This document shows positions 21,989-34,769 of a stretch of DNA of 64,000 bases, one piece after another. The stretch is from assembly GCA_008692225.1 (NCBI GenBank), contig VICG01000010.1, positions 1,922,001-1,986,000 on the forward strand, written 5' to 3'. Source of the DNA: Monilinia fructicola (Eukaryota; Ascomycota; Leotiomycetes; Helotiales; Sclerotiniaceae). The notes beneath the pieces are model-generated. The model was not told the DNA's origin, searched no databases, and saw only the letters and a list, made by a program, of their open reading frames with translations. Position 1 is the first letter of the stretch. Every line of letters begins with the position of its first letter. Both the position numbers and the translations under genes were made by a program.

Positions 21989-24900
21989 TTAACCACCTTT
22001 GCGTTCGCTTTCGTTGACTGGGAGCCTTTCCCCATGAGAATGGCCACCGTTAGCAGTCTTGGCCTCGGGAAGGCCTCGCCCTTTTTTGCCCTTATTGGGA
22101 ATTTTCTGCCAACTTCCAGGTGATGATCCGGGTCCACTACCCTCACTCTTAGCCGATCTGATATGCCCATTCTGTTTCAAATTAGACGTAGATCGATTGA
22201 GTGGTTGTTCAGTTGCAACTGCATGTTTCAAATTAGTCTTTGAATGCTCGACTTTATGCCTATCCGGGATTGTGGGAGATCCATTCAGTTTAAGATTTTC
22301 AAACTTCCTATTAATCGTCGGCGAAGGGGTGTGTGTCTCGTATACAGGCGACAGATGAGCGGATTCCTTCTGAATGATGTCGTTATGGCTATGCGCAATG
22401 TCAAGGGGTGACATGCCGCCATTTTGAGCATTACGGATCAACCTGCTCCTCGAATTAGGGGATAGTCGTAAAGTCCCGTTGAGGCTGTCTACAGCGAATG
22501 GCCCATTTGTGGCGACAGATTGATGGCCACTGGCGCCATCCGTGGGTATCAGATTGGCGCTCGACCCATTGATGACCAAAGGAGAATCCTCACTTGGAAG
22601 GCTTCGTGGATCGCGTGGTGTCAGTTGCCCGGAAATATCTTCCTCCAAAGAGATATCACTGTCAGTGACAGACGCTTGGGATGTTGATCCAACAGACCCT
22701 CCAGTGTACGAATTTTGATCTTCGGAACTTGCACCCTCAATGGTCGATTTGGTTTCATAGCTCGAATTGAAACCTCCCGTAGAAGACCCATTCACTACCA
22801 AAGGTCCATGACTGTTCAAGGCACGAAGATTGGAACTTGACATCGTATGCTGGGCTGGAGCAGATTGCGCCAGTGAGAAAAGCCTATCGTTATCTAGGGG
22901 AGAAGGTGATCGCGAAGGGGTACGCTTGATCCGATCACGAATCGATGGGGGGAGTTGATCAGTTGACAACCGACGTCGATTTCCGGACATGTCTCCAAAG
23001 GAAGGTATCGCTAAAGGTATGTCTTTGCGGGTATACGTATGTGTCGGCTCATTTACGTAGTACCCAACATACTCCTTTGGGGTGCTAAGCTCGGGTGGAG
23101 TTGTGGCAGTACGCCTCGACTCGTATCCTTGCTCCGTGGTCTCGTCTGCAATGAAGTTCGGCATGGGAACGCCAGTGGCCTGCTGTCGCAAAGGTTGATA
23201 TGCCCCATGCCCGTTGGCACCGTGATTTGAGTTAGCATTTCCCTGCAACAATAAAGGCGAAGGAGCGGTGCGCGTCCCGGGTTGTGAATGTGAGCGAATC
23301 GACCCATTGGATTGAACCATGTTTGGACTCGAGGTCGAGCCATTGGTGACCGTTGAACGATGTATACCCCTTCTCAACTCGGGCACAACGGCACTCAGTT
23401 GTGGTGATGATGGGTTCGTGTTTGAAGTCGGATACGCATACATCGGCTGCCCATTATATTGCAGAGGATAAAAATACATACCTTCTGGTCGTACAGGCGC
23501 CGTTAGTGGTCCTTGGTCAAATGAGGTAGTTCGATTTCGATCCGTTGCTTGCTGCTTGATCGGCATGCCTCCGCCTTGTATTCTACCGTGGGACTGGGCA
23601 TATGCTTGTGCCTGAGCTTGCGCCTGAGCATGAGCTTGCTCGACATATGACTGTTGCATCAGATGCATCCTCAACGTATTCTCTTGTGCTTGTAGAACCG
23701 AGTATGTCGTGTACAGGTGATTGTGCAAATGAGCTTGAGCTTGTTGCTGGACCCATTGTTCCTGACTGGATATATTAGGCGGTATCCCATGTGGTTGGTA
23801 CATTTGATTATCGTAATTGCTATTCGATGATCTGCGACTGCCATTGGACGAATTGCGATTAGAATGATTATTACGGCCACCACGATGCCCCCCCCTACTA
23901 TTCCTATGCGGTGGGTGACTGGCAGTCAATGTTGGCTTCTTGGATGGAGGTGGCTTCTCCCAAACCGACTTTTCCTCCTTGGGAAACTCGAATTTTTCAC
24001 AACACTCCTCCAGTTTGCCGACGGATATCAGATCAAAGGCTCTCCTCATCTCCATATGAATTCCCACGACGGAAAATTCGTCTGCGGTATTCCCAAGGTT
24101 GCGACCCACGTTGAACGGCTCTTCCACGCACAACTTATTGTTCGTTCCTATCGACCAACCCTTCTCCTGCTTCGATATTTGCTTTCCACTTCGGACCGAA
24201 ACGACTTGATTCTCATAGTCGTATTCGTGCCCGTAGAAGCGAAAAAACTGAAATAAGAGTTCTCCCAATGTGGATTTATTCTTTTGCCCAAATTCCTTCA
24301 ACGCGTCAACATCGTCTCCGAAACTGCTCTCGCCACCGTCCTTCGTTGGCAGCTTGAGGTGAGGTCTTTGATGTAGTGCTGGCAGTACAGGGGGTTCTCG
24401 ACTTTGTAGAAAATTGATGATCATGCATATCCAAGTATACGAACTCAATGTGCCGCCAAATGCTGTTGATTGTAAGTATAAGATCTGTGCCAAAAATCTG
24501 CCTATGCTTACCAGCATCGTTGATGACCCTTGACTTTGTCCAGTGCTTGATGATCATAGCCAAGGGCCTAACTCGAGGATCAATCTCAATATATGTCTTT
24601 ATCATTCGAGTATTCTCTAGTGCAAGAGTATTGTTGACGTTCATGTCGCAGAACAACTTGAGATCTGGGTCGAAGATCTTGACGATTGGCACCTTTGCAG
24701 TCGATACACATATTACCTTTTGCATCCCATCTGAGTGAAAGGTTAGCTATGCCATTGATCGAGTTCTCAGTTGATATGTTTGGGATACTTGTCCTCAAAT
24801 ACTTACTTTTGGCGAGCAGCTCAGCAATCATGCACACACCCTCCATCGCCTTCCAGTCGGTCGTTATGCAAATATCAACTGAAGCAATTAGCAAACCTCT

Positions 24901-25915
24901 CAACTTTGGAAGGCTGTTCACACTCACCATCAGACTCATCTGTGCAAAGCAGATTACCAGACGATCCGAATACATGTACCTGTATGTCATGCCCCGGCCA
25001 CTCTTTGTTGAACATATCTTCCAACTTTAGCACCAGCTTTCTCCTTCTCTCATCAGTTTCCGCCGTGGGCAATAACCGATCATACAATTCGCGCATGTCT
25101 GTGGACAACTTTCTCTCCTCATCCTCCGACAATTTGCTTTTCACGTCCGAATCCTTCAATTTCTCCAACAGGTCACCTCCAAGGTTATACGGCATGCGCC
25201 GCTTGATCGAAGCCTGAGCCGTTTCATACGGGCATCCACTTCTCTGAGTGGGAGGTGGACGTGAAGGTAAAGTTATATTCGATTCGGAGTACGCCGATCT
25301 AGGGGAGTGGCTGCCAGGGGCACTCGGTGAAGGTTCTCTCGACTCGAAGGAGAAATTCCTTGCATGTTGATGTGGTGTAGAAGGTACAGAATTTGACTGT
25401 TGGGATAATGAAGAGTTTTGGTGGTGCACCAGTGGTCGTGGAGGGATTTGAGTGGACAACTCAAATTTCTTGCCCGGCATGGTTGCGGATGTCTCCTTCT
25501 CTGTTATGAGCGCGCGCTCGCCTTTACTAGATTTTCGTACGTCTCTATTCCCATGACCGCCCCTCGCAGCAGGTTTATGTTTTCGGTCCGTGGTAACGCC
25601 ACTTGAGCTGGATCTCTGTCCTGGCACAGCCTGAATGTGTTGTGCTGAGAGTAGTGGGGGAAGCGGTGCAGTTTGCAGTCTAGTGTTTCTGCCTGAAGAA
25701 ATGAGCCTGTTGTACTGTGCAAGTTGTTGTTGGTGGAATGAGGGTTGTTGGGGAAGTAAAATGGGAATGAATTGAGTTGGAAGTTGAGGGAAACCAGGAA
25801 TACTCGGCGAGGAGCTGGAATTTGAATCGGCGTGGGTATTGCGCCGCACAAGTCGCGACCACTGTGCAGATTGATATTGATATTGAGAATTACCTGTAGA
25901 AGGCTGGCCCTCCAT
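21989..25915 (-). CDS. Cid1/Trf4-type terminal nucleotidyltransferase (poly(A)/poly(U) polymerase family)
   Basis: Four exons, 25915-24928, 24878-24807, 24730-24512 and 24462-21989, with introns of 49, 76 and 49 nt, give 1250 aa with every junction in phase. ATG 25915 is the first true ATG. The catalytic core has F-G-S-S-G (316-320) and D329-V-D331 split by intron 1. The third catalytic Asp is probably D382 (FCDMNVNN), within the block STAKVPIVKIFDPDLKLFC. HWTKSR and DAAFGGTLSSYTWICMIIN follow, then the PAP-associated domain LGELLFQFFRFYGHEYDYE. The first 230 residues are disordered. The long tail is low complexity (Q/A, N/S/G-rich) and ends in SERKGG. Such enzymes add A or U tails to RNAs in surveillance or cytoplasmic control. 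Which nucleotide is added cannot be read here. It is one of the longest clean frames in the window, free of indels. Confidence 0.92.
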
Positions 25916-26639
25916 CAAACTTATAAATTCCTTCCCTGGGTGAATGAGAGATTGTCGTTATTGTTTGGGCCTCGACAATCTGTTGGTGTTGTCTCGGTCT
26001 CTGAAGGAAAGTTGGACAGATCAAAGCAAAAGGGCAGAATGCACTTGCTGAGATTGAAGACCGACGATGGAGGTAGCCACGCGACTATTTTCAAGAGAAA
26101 GGAGAACAGAGTTGGTTCTCCAGAAAGTGGTTTTATATTTAATTGTAAACAATGGGTGTTTGTGATTGTCGTTAATTATGAGGAGGTAGACAGGTAGGAA
26201 GTAGACAGGTAGGAAGTAAGTAAGCAAGAGTATAAGTAGGTAGATAGTGAGTGAGTAGTGAGTGAGTGGGTGGGCGGGTGAAAGAAGAGAGAAGGTCTGA
26301 GGTTATTTTTCCTTTTTGAGATTTCCCCCTTCTCAAGAAAGTGACAACCTTGGAATATTAAATGGAAGTAGTAAGGTAAAAGTACCTGGTAGGTACCAAT
26401 CGATAGTGATGAATGATGAATGGAGTGATGGGTGAGGAGTGATGAGTGATGAACCAGGTGGTTGGGCTGGGTTGGTTTGGTCTGGTCTGGTTTGGTCTGG
26501 TTTGGTTTGGTTTGGCTGTGGGCTTGAGTGTGTGAATTGTATTGTGGTTTATAGTATTGGTCCCTCACTCTTTTTTAAATTCCGGACCATAGAAATTCGT
26601 ATTGCAATTGTAGTAGAGTGGAGAAGAAAAAAAAGGGAA

Positions 26640-26780
26640 CTCGTTGCTTGTTGTTTGTTGCTGAATTGCTGGTTGCTGGCTGCTGGTTGCTGGTTGCTTG
26701 TTGCTTCTCTTGTTTCTTGCTTGTTGCTTCTTGCTTCTTGCTTGTTGCTTGTTGCTTTTTGCTTCTTGCTTCTTGCTTTG
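26640..26780. repeat. TTGCTTG/TTCTTGC imperfect tandem repeats
   Basis: Roughly 140 bp of imperfect 7-mers (TTGCTTG, TTGCTGG, TTCTTGC) in the promoter-side flank of the nucleotidyltransferase gene. An open frame across it encodes only a Leu/Cys-rich repeat. Confidence 0.8.
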
Positions 26781-26850
26781 TTCCTTAAGGATTCGAGGGT
26801 GTGTGTATATTTTATGAGTTCTTTGCTGTGCTCTTCTCTATTGAACTAAC

Positions 26851-26898
26851 TGACGCAACTGAACTGAACTGAACTGAACTGAACTGAACTGAACTGAA
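26851..26898. repeat. (GAACT)n pentanucleotide microsatellite
   Basis: About eight to nine copies of the 5-bp unit TGAAC, near-perfect. Confidence 0.9.
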
Positions 26899-28010
26899 TG
26901 AACATAAGAAGAAAAGAGGAGCCTCCTTGCTCTTCAGAAATTCGATATGTAGGTAGGGTTTTGAATGAGTGAGAAAGTAGTTTGTTTGTCAGAAGGAGAA
27001 TTTAGAAGATCTTTAGTTTTGCTTTGTTCTCAAAACTTGTATTATTATACACTCCTCTCGCTCTCTCTCTCTGTCTCTCACTGTCTCTCTCTCTCCGCAC
27101 ATTCATTCATACAATCATAAAGTGGGCGGGGGTGAGGGAGTGAGGGAGATGGTAGAACCTATCGCTTGTAATAAGTATGGGATTGTACTCTATTGCAATT
27201 GCACGAGGTATGGAGAGGCAGGCAGGTCGATGGTATCAGTGGTAAGCAAGCAAGCAAGCAAGTAGGTAAGTAGTAAAGCAGCACTTCTTCCAACTTCTTG
27301 ACCTTTCGGTGGTTATGGTGGATTAGACGTGAATATGGCTTTCTCGATTAATAAAATGTAAATGTAACGCTAATACGCATGGTTATGAACCTGGAAAGGA
27401 ACAAACAACAAGAACGTGGACAGGGTGAATAAGGCGAGGAGGTGAGGAGGCGAGGAGGTGCAGAGGGGACTCGGGAGGAGGTGAAAGGGCCAGAAGGAGG
27501 TAATGGCTTCGAGGAGAGAGGTGCACTTTCTCTTGTACTGACTGACCTGACTGACTGTATTCAAGCGTCTCCTACATCAGGGTTATCAAGGTTTTGTTTA
27601 TATGACTCTGCAACTAAACTACCTAGGTACCTAGGCATACAGCAGGAGAGAGAGAGAGAGAGATGTATGTATTCTGTATTAATATTGACGTTATAAATAG
27701 ATATTCTACTCTGACCATTGAATCATATTGACAGCATCTTTTAGAATTATATAATTTGTAACTACCTATAGTATCCCAAGGAAGAGTGAAAGATTCATAT
27801 ATACACATCCATACATACACACATACACACATCCATCCATCCATCCATCCATGTACGCTCGTCAATCCCATCTCACCCCTCTCATCAAACGGACGGACAA
27901 TAGGATTCATTCACAACATTAGTCTCATCATTGATTATTGGCGGATGGATTCATAACACAACATAGAAAGAATCCCCTACGCATCAATACCCACTCAAGA
28001 ACTGGCTGTA

Positions 28011-28242
28011 CTCTCCCCCCCCCGGAATAAATGTTAAAGTATGGGTCGGCCCATATAAATCTAGCAAATAGTTTTTATCATTGGACTTCGATTTTGCCAC
28101 AGCTCAAGGATAAAAATTTGCTAAATTCCACCCTGATTCAACTAAAAGATCAAAATCTGGCTTGTGCAAAGGATTATAACCAATCAGATGAAGCAAACTG
28201 GGGAGGATCCATCAATTAACATTTATTCCGGGGGGGGGAGAG
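28011..28242. mobile_element. 232-bp MITE with perfect terminal inverted repeats and TA target duplication
   Basis: The first 27 bp (CTCT, nine C, then GGAATAAATGTTAA) are the exact reverse complement of the last 27 bp (TTAACATTTATTCC, nine G... GAGAG). Both ends are flanked by TA (28009-28010 and 28243-28244), the target duplication of Tc1/mariner superfamily elements. The interior (about 178 bp) has no transposase, so movement would need a helper. The arms are identical, which suggests recent insertion or strong conservation. A 62-codon open frame inside is not considered a gene. Confidence 0.9.
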
Positions 28243-28436
28243 TAGCATGAGAGAAACATTGTTGAGGAGCCCCGGCTTTTATATGTATAGATGATACGAG
28301 TAATATAACCAGAATGGCCAAAGCAGAAATCCAACAGCCAAGGCCAAGGCCAAGGCCAAGTCCCATCGAAGGTTAATTACTCTGTTTTGTGCCCATCACT
28401 CAAACCTTACATCTTGCTACTGTGCAAAGTACTGTA

Positions 28437-28513
28437 CATGCATACATACACACATACATACATACACACATACACACATACACACATACATACACACATA
28501 CATACATACACAC
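28437..28513. repeat. (CATA/CACA)n microsatellite
   Basis: About 75 bp of CATACATACACACATA repeats. A 90-residue Thr/His open frame over it is an artefact of the repeat. Confidence 0.9.
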
Positions 28514-29195
28514 GTAAACCTCATGCCCCCTTCATAACCTCGGACAAGAAAGAGACTTGCAATTCCTTTGTGACTCCTTCACACCGTTATTTGACCCCAA
28601 ACACCCACCCAGCCATTCACATCCCCAGGAGCCCCGAATGTGACAGTGTGACCTCATGATGGATCTGACATGCCAACCCAAACCTGCATCACCAAATTCC
28701 CACCCAGCAGAGCGAACACACGAGCGCGCACAAAGAAGTTTCCAGCTCTTTCAAGGTTCCCTCTTCGCTGGTACAAGCTACTTTGATACGCGATCCACCA
28801 ACCCACCCACCTACCTACATACTCCGACGGCCCCAGAAGCGCGAAGAAAAAGAACACGAGTGACACGACGCTGGGTCACGCAATGAGGGAGATTTCAGCC
28901 CTGGGGAGAGACTCGTTCCTTTGAGGGGCACATGTCTCTTCAGCCTCGCCATCCCCAAGCACCATCGCGAATCCCCGTCTCATATCCAGGCCGCTGTAGA
29001 ATGAAACGTGAGCGCCGTGGTACCTGGTGCTAATTATCCATGTGCATAGAGTGTGGAGTGCACCGCATACCGTAGCAAAGCAGCGTTAGTTTCCCGTGCG
29101 GCATGGTGCCGCGAGCCTGTGCCTGCGGTGTTTTATGTCGTGCGGACACCTATGCTGTGTGCTGATTCGAGATGGGAATCTTCGGGATCCTCATC

Positions 29196-29290
29196 TCATA
29201 CATACATACATACATACATACATACATACATACATACATACATAGATGCATACATACATACATAGATAGATACATGGATACATACACATA
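29196..29290. repeat. (CATA)n microsatellite with CATAGATA interruptions
   Basis: About 90 bp of tetranucleotide repeat, perfect for the first 50 bp. Confidence 0.9.
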
Positions 29291-29921
29291 AAGGACATAC
29301 TTTTGACTTTCCTCCACTCCGCAGTCTGACACGAAGCCTGACGAAGGGGAACCTCACGGCTCCCAAGAAATTCAGCCAACGCGAAGCCACAACGCATCCT
29401 GAGCGAGTAAGTGGACGCAGATCCGAGAGGGGATACGATGTCAGTCGAAGGCTTCCAACCAATCCATCACGCTCTATGGAGTTTCGAGGTAGGCACGGTG
29501 AACATATCCATCCTTCCTCTGAACAGACCGTAACTCTATCTATCTATCTACCTACCTTTCCAGGTACTGCATGTAGTCCGTAGTGCATGTCTCGAGAGCA
29601 CCCCGCCTGCAGGGCTCCCTCGCACGCCTTGGTAGAGCAAAGTCAAAAAGCCCATCCTGAGACGAAAAAGATTCAAGCGTGCAGCTCTCTGGAGCCTCGA
29701 GAGCCCGCGGTGAATCCTGATGTTCGGACTCCCCATGCACAGTTGAACGGATGGATGCGTTTCGATTCCTGCCAGTGTTCATTTATTCATTTATGCTTAA
29801 AATCTGCGGGTGGAGTTTTGCATCGGGGTTCAACAATTGATTATCCAGATGGCAAGGTGGCTAGACGACTGCCAGAACTAAATACAAATAAGAAGTCTGT
29901 TGACAGATGATACCTATTCCT

Positions 29922-30030
29922 CGACCTAGACCTAAACCTAAACCTAAACCTTACCCTTACCCTCATCCTAACTCTCACTCCCACTCCCACTCCCACTCCC
30001 ACCCTCAATCTCAAACCATTACCCTACCCA
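29922..30030. repeat. Telomere-like CCTAAA/CTTACC tract followed by CTCCCA hexamers
   Basis: Three to four copies of ACCTAA(A), then CTTACCC units, then CTCCCA repeats, then TTACCCTACCC. It resembles a degenerate telomeric array in the same orientation as the one at 20.1 kb. Confidence 0.65.
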
Positions 30031-33000
30031 CCCCCTTAGATCCCCGGCGAGACCTCGTTACCCCTTGGCGAAGTCTGGAGAATTCCGAAAGACAAAGAGA
30101 AACAGGCGTGGTCCGTAAAGCATCATCACGGGAAGAATGAGATTGATGGAAACCTTAACGCTGCAATATTCCTCCTCGCCAGCTGGACATTCACCCGTGC
30201 TAGCGAGATGAGACGGGAAGCGTAGGTCATCCCCACGAGGGCGGGCCACAAGATATACAGTACGTACTGTACGTACAGTACAGCACAGCAGTACCAAAGT
30301 ACCAAAGTACCAATCTTGCCATCAACACCAAGGGAGTGCGGGAAGGGAGAAGAGAGCGCTGGCTGGTATGGAGAAGCTCTCAAGGTGGAAGGGTCTCGGG
30401 GTGTCAGGGTGTCGGGGTGTCGGGTGTGAAAGTATATCTTCCACCGGTGGCATTGCACTGCACTGCGCTTTAACATTCCCCTCGAGGATCCCATGGGAAA
30501 TTTATTTCCGGTTAATTAAAGGGTTGTGTGTTCATTTGTTTAGTTTGTTTCTGGATTGTTCAGGGTCCAGTGGGTCCAATAGAAGCTTCTGCTGATACCC
30601 GTGGACCCGTTCAAATTTCATGTCCTTGAATTTCCAAATTCCAGAATCCTTCCCGATGGATAGATAAATAGATAGATATATATATATATATATATATATT
30701 GGATACCCGTGGACCTACAAAGGTAAATAGATATAACCTTGGAAGATTTAGTATTTAAGATTTAGTATATAATATAATGTTTGTGGTATGTAATAATTGG
30801 TATATAATATTTAGTAATCGTAGACCTATAAAGGTAAATAGATATAAGATATATCTACCTAGTATATAATATAATATTTAGTATGTGATATATCTGGTAT
30901 ATAATATTATAGTATATATATATTTACTTATAATCCATCAAACATCGAATATCAAACCCCCGTCCGGTATTCAACGTCAGATATAAATCCATATAAAGCA
31001 TCCTTCCATAGAATATTCCTTCATTAAATCTCTCTCTCTCTCTCTCTCTCCACCTACAAACAAGTACTCTTCCATCCAGGTGATGAAAAATAACCTCGGA
31101 ATTCCGTATTGATGAATCCACTCAATATTCCAAAGTTCAGCTCTCCCAAGGAAAAAGTCTGGGGAAAGGCGGTATATGGTAAGTACCCTCGATATTACAT
31201 AATCTTTACTATAGTACTGTATATCCTATATCCTACTGTGCAATACAAATCAAAACTTACCAGGTAATTAATTACCCATTAATTATTATTCCCTCCCTTC
31301 TTTACTCACCCATGAATTTTCTAGATTGTCCGTTCCCTTACCCATTTCCGCTTTCTCCCCTGAAAGTGTTCAATTGAGCAATCAAATTAATATATTATAT
31401 TGATGTTTTAATATATCAATATATTGATTCTGTATTCTTATTCTTCTTCTTCTTCTTCTCCATTTGTTCTTCATTTAGTCTTTCATTTAGTCTTTCATTT
31501 ATCCTTCAATTATCCTTCATTTATCCTACATTCACCCTTCATTTCTCCTTTATTGGTTCCTCATTATTACCTACCTACCTACCTTTCTACCCATATACCT
31601 ACCTCCATACCTATTTATAATACACAGACTGCCCACCTGCAGTGCCTAGATGGCATCCATCCATTTATATTACAGTACAGTACAGTACAGTATAGTATCG
31701 ACCCTGCTCGGCAATTTAGCCCTGCTTTAACCGCCGAAAATCAACGTTGTCGAAAGCCCTGGAGGGTTAATGTTGCGCCACAACCGGTGAAGGGTCCTGG
31801 GAGGGTCTGGTCGTGTTTTGACTTTTTTCTTTCCACAGTTTGATGACTGGGAGAGATCTTCCAGATCGTCCGCGGAATATCCAATGCATTTCCCGACCGA
31901 TTAACCCTTTGCTTCCTCGAATCTGAACGGAGGGAAGCAAATGCTGCATGGTATGGAGTAATGTTGCAATGCATGCAACCTGGAAAGACTCGAAGTGCCG
32001 ACATATTGCTGCTCCTGGTACGTACGTAACCTTAACTGCCCGTGGACCTGCCGATGTACAGAGTATGCGAAAATAGGCAATTGACGGTAGTGGAGATGAT
32101 GTGATTGTCCACGGGTGTCGACAGTCTCCATATAATTATATGATTACCTAATTACTACCAACGTCCTGTGTTGATGGATGAATCTTATACCAACCACCTG
32201 AGTTCTTGCTCGCTTGCTCGCTTCCTTCCTTTCTCCCTCTTAATTGTTTCTCAAGTAAAATCTTCCTCCTTTCCTCCTTTCCTCCTTTCCTTCTCTCTTC
32301 CAATGTTCTGTGTCTAGACTGGCATTCGATTTTCACCCTCTCTTCCTTTCCTTGTTTGAAGGAACAAAGCTTTGGTCTCTTTACTCTTGATCTTATACTC
32401 CATACCATTTCTCTCAATCTATAAATAAATTCGATACGGTGGTTATCTTTCATATCATAGTCATTCATTCATTCATGCTTAGACATGCTTCATTCAACTT
32501 TCTTTCATTCTATTGCTCATTACTCATTCCTCATTGCTCATTGTTCACTACTCACTACTCACTACTCACTACTCACTATTCACTGCTCACCATTCACTAC
32601 TCGTTCACTACTCAGCGTCCACGAATCCATCCATCATATTCTCCCGAGGTCCCTCATACAAACTCACAAGTCCTAGCAAAAGCTCCTACACACAATATAA
32701 CGCAGTCTAGTTTCTACCTTTCAACCAAAGATGTCGCCGACAATAACCATGTGCTCAACTCATACCACCCCGTAGCATCCACATCATAAAGTAACATTGC
32801 CCTAAGCTGAACGCCATGAATTGTCTAGATGCCTCGATCATCCATCAGCTCAGCCAGCATACACAATACATTGCACACACATCTGGGGAAAGCCTGCCAA
32901 CAAGCCTTAATTGTGGAGCTGATCCCATTACACAGGTACGGTACAGTACAGTAAGTAAGTATAGTACAGCACAGTACAAACCGACATTGGTACGGAGTAC

Positions 33001-34769
33001 TGAGTACAACAAAGCATCAACATTTGGTCTGGAAGCTCTTTAAGCGAATGATTGTCATGATTGATCAACAAGGGGGAAAGTATTAGTTCTAACCAACCTT
33101 TGGAACTTATCGGCTTTGTTTAATAATCAAGTCCATTCCATTCTATTCCATGTCATATCATGTCATGTCATCCAATCTCATCTTCTTATCAATACAAGTT
33201 CGGAAGTAAACATCACACAATCAACACCGACATCATCTTCCTTTCTTTCTTTCCATTTTCCTTTTTTCAAAGACCGAAAACAACTCCAGAGTCCAAACTA
33301 AACTCGTTTATAATCGGGATTCGAGTATCATATTACATAATCAATTCATCATCCTACCTACTGTTAGTAACGTTCATCCCATCTAAACTTCTAAAGCCGG
33401 AATCAAAATGTATCCGGTCCTTCCGCATCCATCTGACCATCTCATCCCAACCAATCGTTCATCCTCTTCGGTACATCATACAATAGACATAAAATATGTC
33501 TTCTCTAATCGCCTACCTTCTCCTTTTTATCCAATCGGCTTTCATTCCTTACCTACCTAGTGCTGTACAGGTAGTCCAGCTTCAAGATATATTCGTTCCC
33601 GCTTTGGCTTTGACTTGGCTTTGGCTTTCTTTGGCGACCTCCTTCGGGAAGAAACGACGTCATTGGAATGGAATTTTGCTCGGATTGGAAATCAATGGAT
33701 GGATGTACCTAAAGAGATGCGGACATATTTGCTTCGATGCAAATAGCTGATATACCTATATAATCCAAAACAAACTTCAAACAGAAATCTTCATTCCTCT
33801 CTGAACAGACATAACTCCATCCTTTTCCCATCCTTTACGTCCTTTCCATCCATCCATCCACAACTTAACTTCGAACCCTCAACACAACCCCAACCCCAAT
33901 CCCAATCCCAATCCCAATCCCAATCCCTCTCTTCCAAACATCCATCCATCCATTTCCCCAAAGAAACCACCTCCAATCCGATCCGATCCGATCCGATCAG
34001 ATCATATCGGATCATATCATATCCCATTGCATGCGCCAAGCCCAACACCCCAGCACCCAACACCCAGCACCACCCTCCACCCATCCGTTTTCCCTCCCGA
34101 CGCACAACCCCCGGAAGCCTCGGAACGGGATCTAGAAATCCCATCCCATCTCCTCTCATCTGATCTGATCTGATCTCACGCGGACAGTATACATTATTGT
34201 ATATTCCCATACTTGTCTGTGTACCTCCCACCTCACCGCGAGCGCATTCAACATCTCCATCTCCCTCCGGAACCTCCATCGCAACGCTATCGGATTCTCT
34301 TTCCCCAGATCTTCTGCTTTTCTTCTGCTTCTTTCTTCTTCTTCTTGCGGTCCTTTTCTTGACCCTACCATCCTGTACGATATTGAGCTCTGATCCTCTC
34401 ACACACACCCACGTACCATTCCCCATTCCCCAGACCTCATCACCTCATCACCTCATCACCTCGTCATCACATCCACATCCACACCCACACTCCCCTCGTC
34501 TCGTCCTCCGCCAGCGCCTTGCGTTGAATCGCTAGATTATTTTAGATCCCCCGGTCTCGTCTCGTCTGCTCTGGTCTAGGTTGAGATTGAGTGAGCAAGT
34601 GAAGAGACCTCGCTTGATTTTTACTTCTAACTCTCTGAAAAAGCGCCAAGGGGGACGGTTTATCTACTTTTGTTTCTCTCCCGTCGTATATTTCTCCATC
34701 TATCTATTGATACATACATATACCCATCCATCCATCTACGCAGAGCACGACCCCGACACAACCACCCCA

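Larger units (their letters stand above)
25916..34769. other. Gene-poor region, 8.9 kb, microsatellites and one MITE
   Basis: No gene could be supported on either strand. Open frames here are repeat-encoded or lack splice and domain support. Content in order: GGTTTGGTCTGG tract (26468-26515), TTGCTTG/TTCTTGC and GAACT arrays, a CT tract (27055-27098), the MITE at 28011-28242, two CATA arrays, telomere-like DNA at 29.9 kb, GTACTGTAC-type palindromes (30.25, 31.68 and 32.94 kb), TA arrays (30675-30700), CACTACTCACTACT (32548-32580) and GATCCGATCC/CCAATCCCAAT repeats (33895-34010). Moderately GC-rich patches at 28.55-29.45 and 31.73-32.0 kb may be non-coding transcripts or leaders, but nothing proves it. 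Confidence 0.45.

Noticed and set aside
28031..28219. 62-codon open frame inside the 28-kb MITE
   Set aside because: Lies within a non-autonomous inverted-repeat element and does not resemble a transposase.
33791..34426. 211-codon minus-strand open frame
   Set aside because: Driven by GATCCGATCC, CCAATCCCAAT and CATC repeats (encodes DWDWDW and similar); no splice or domain support.
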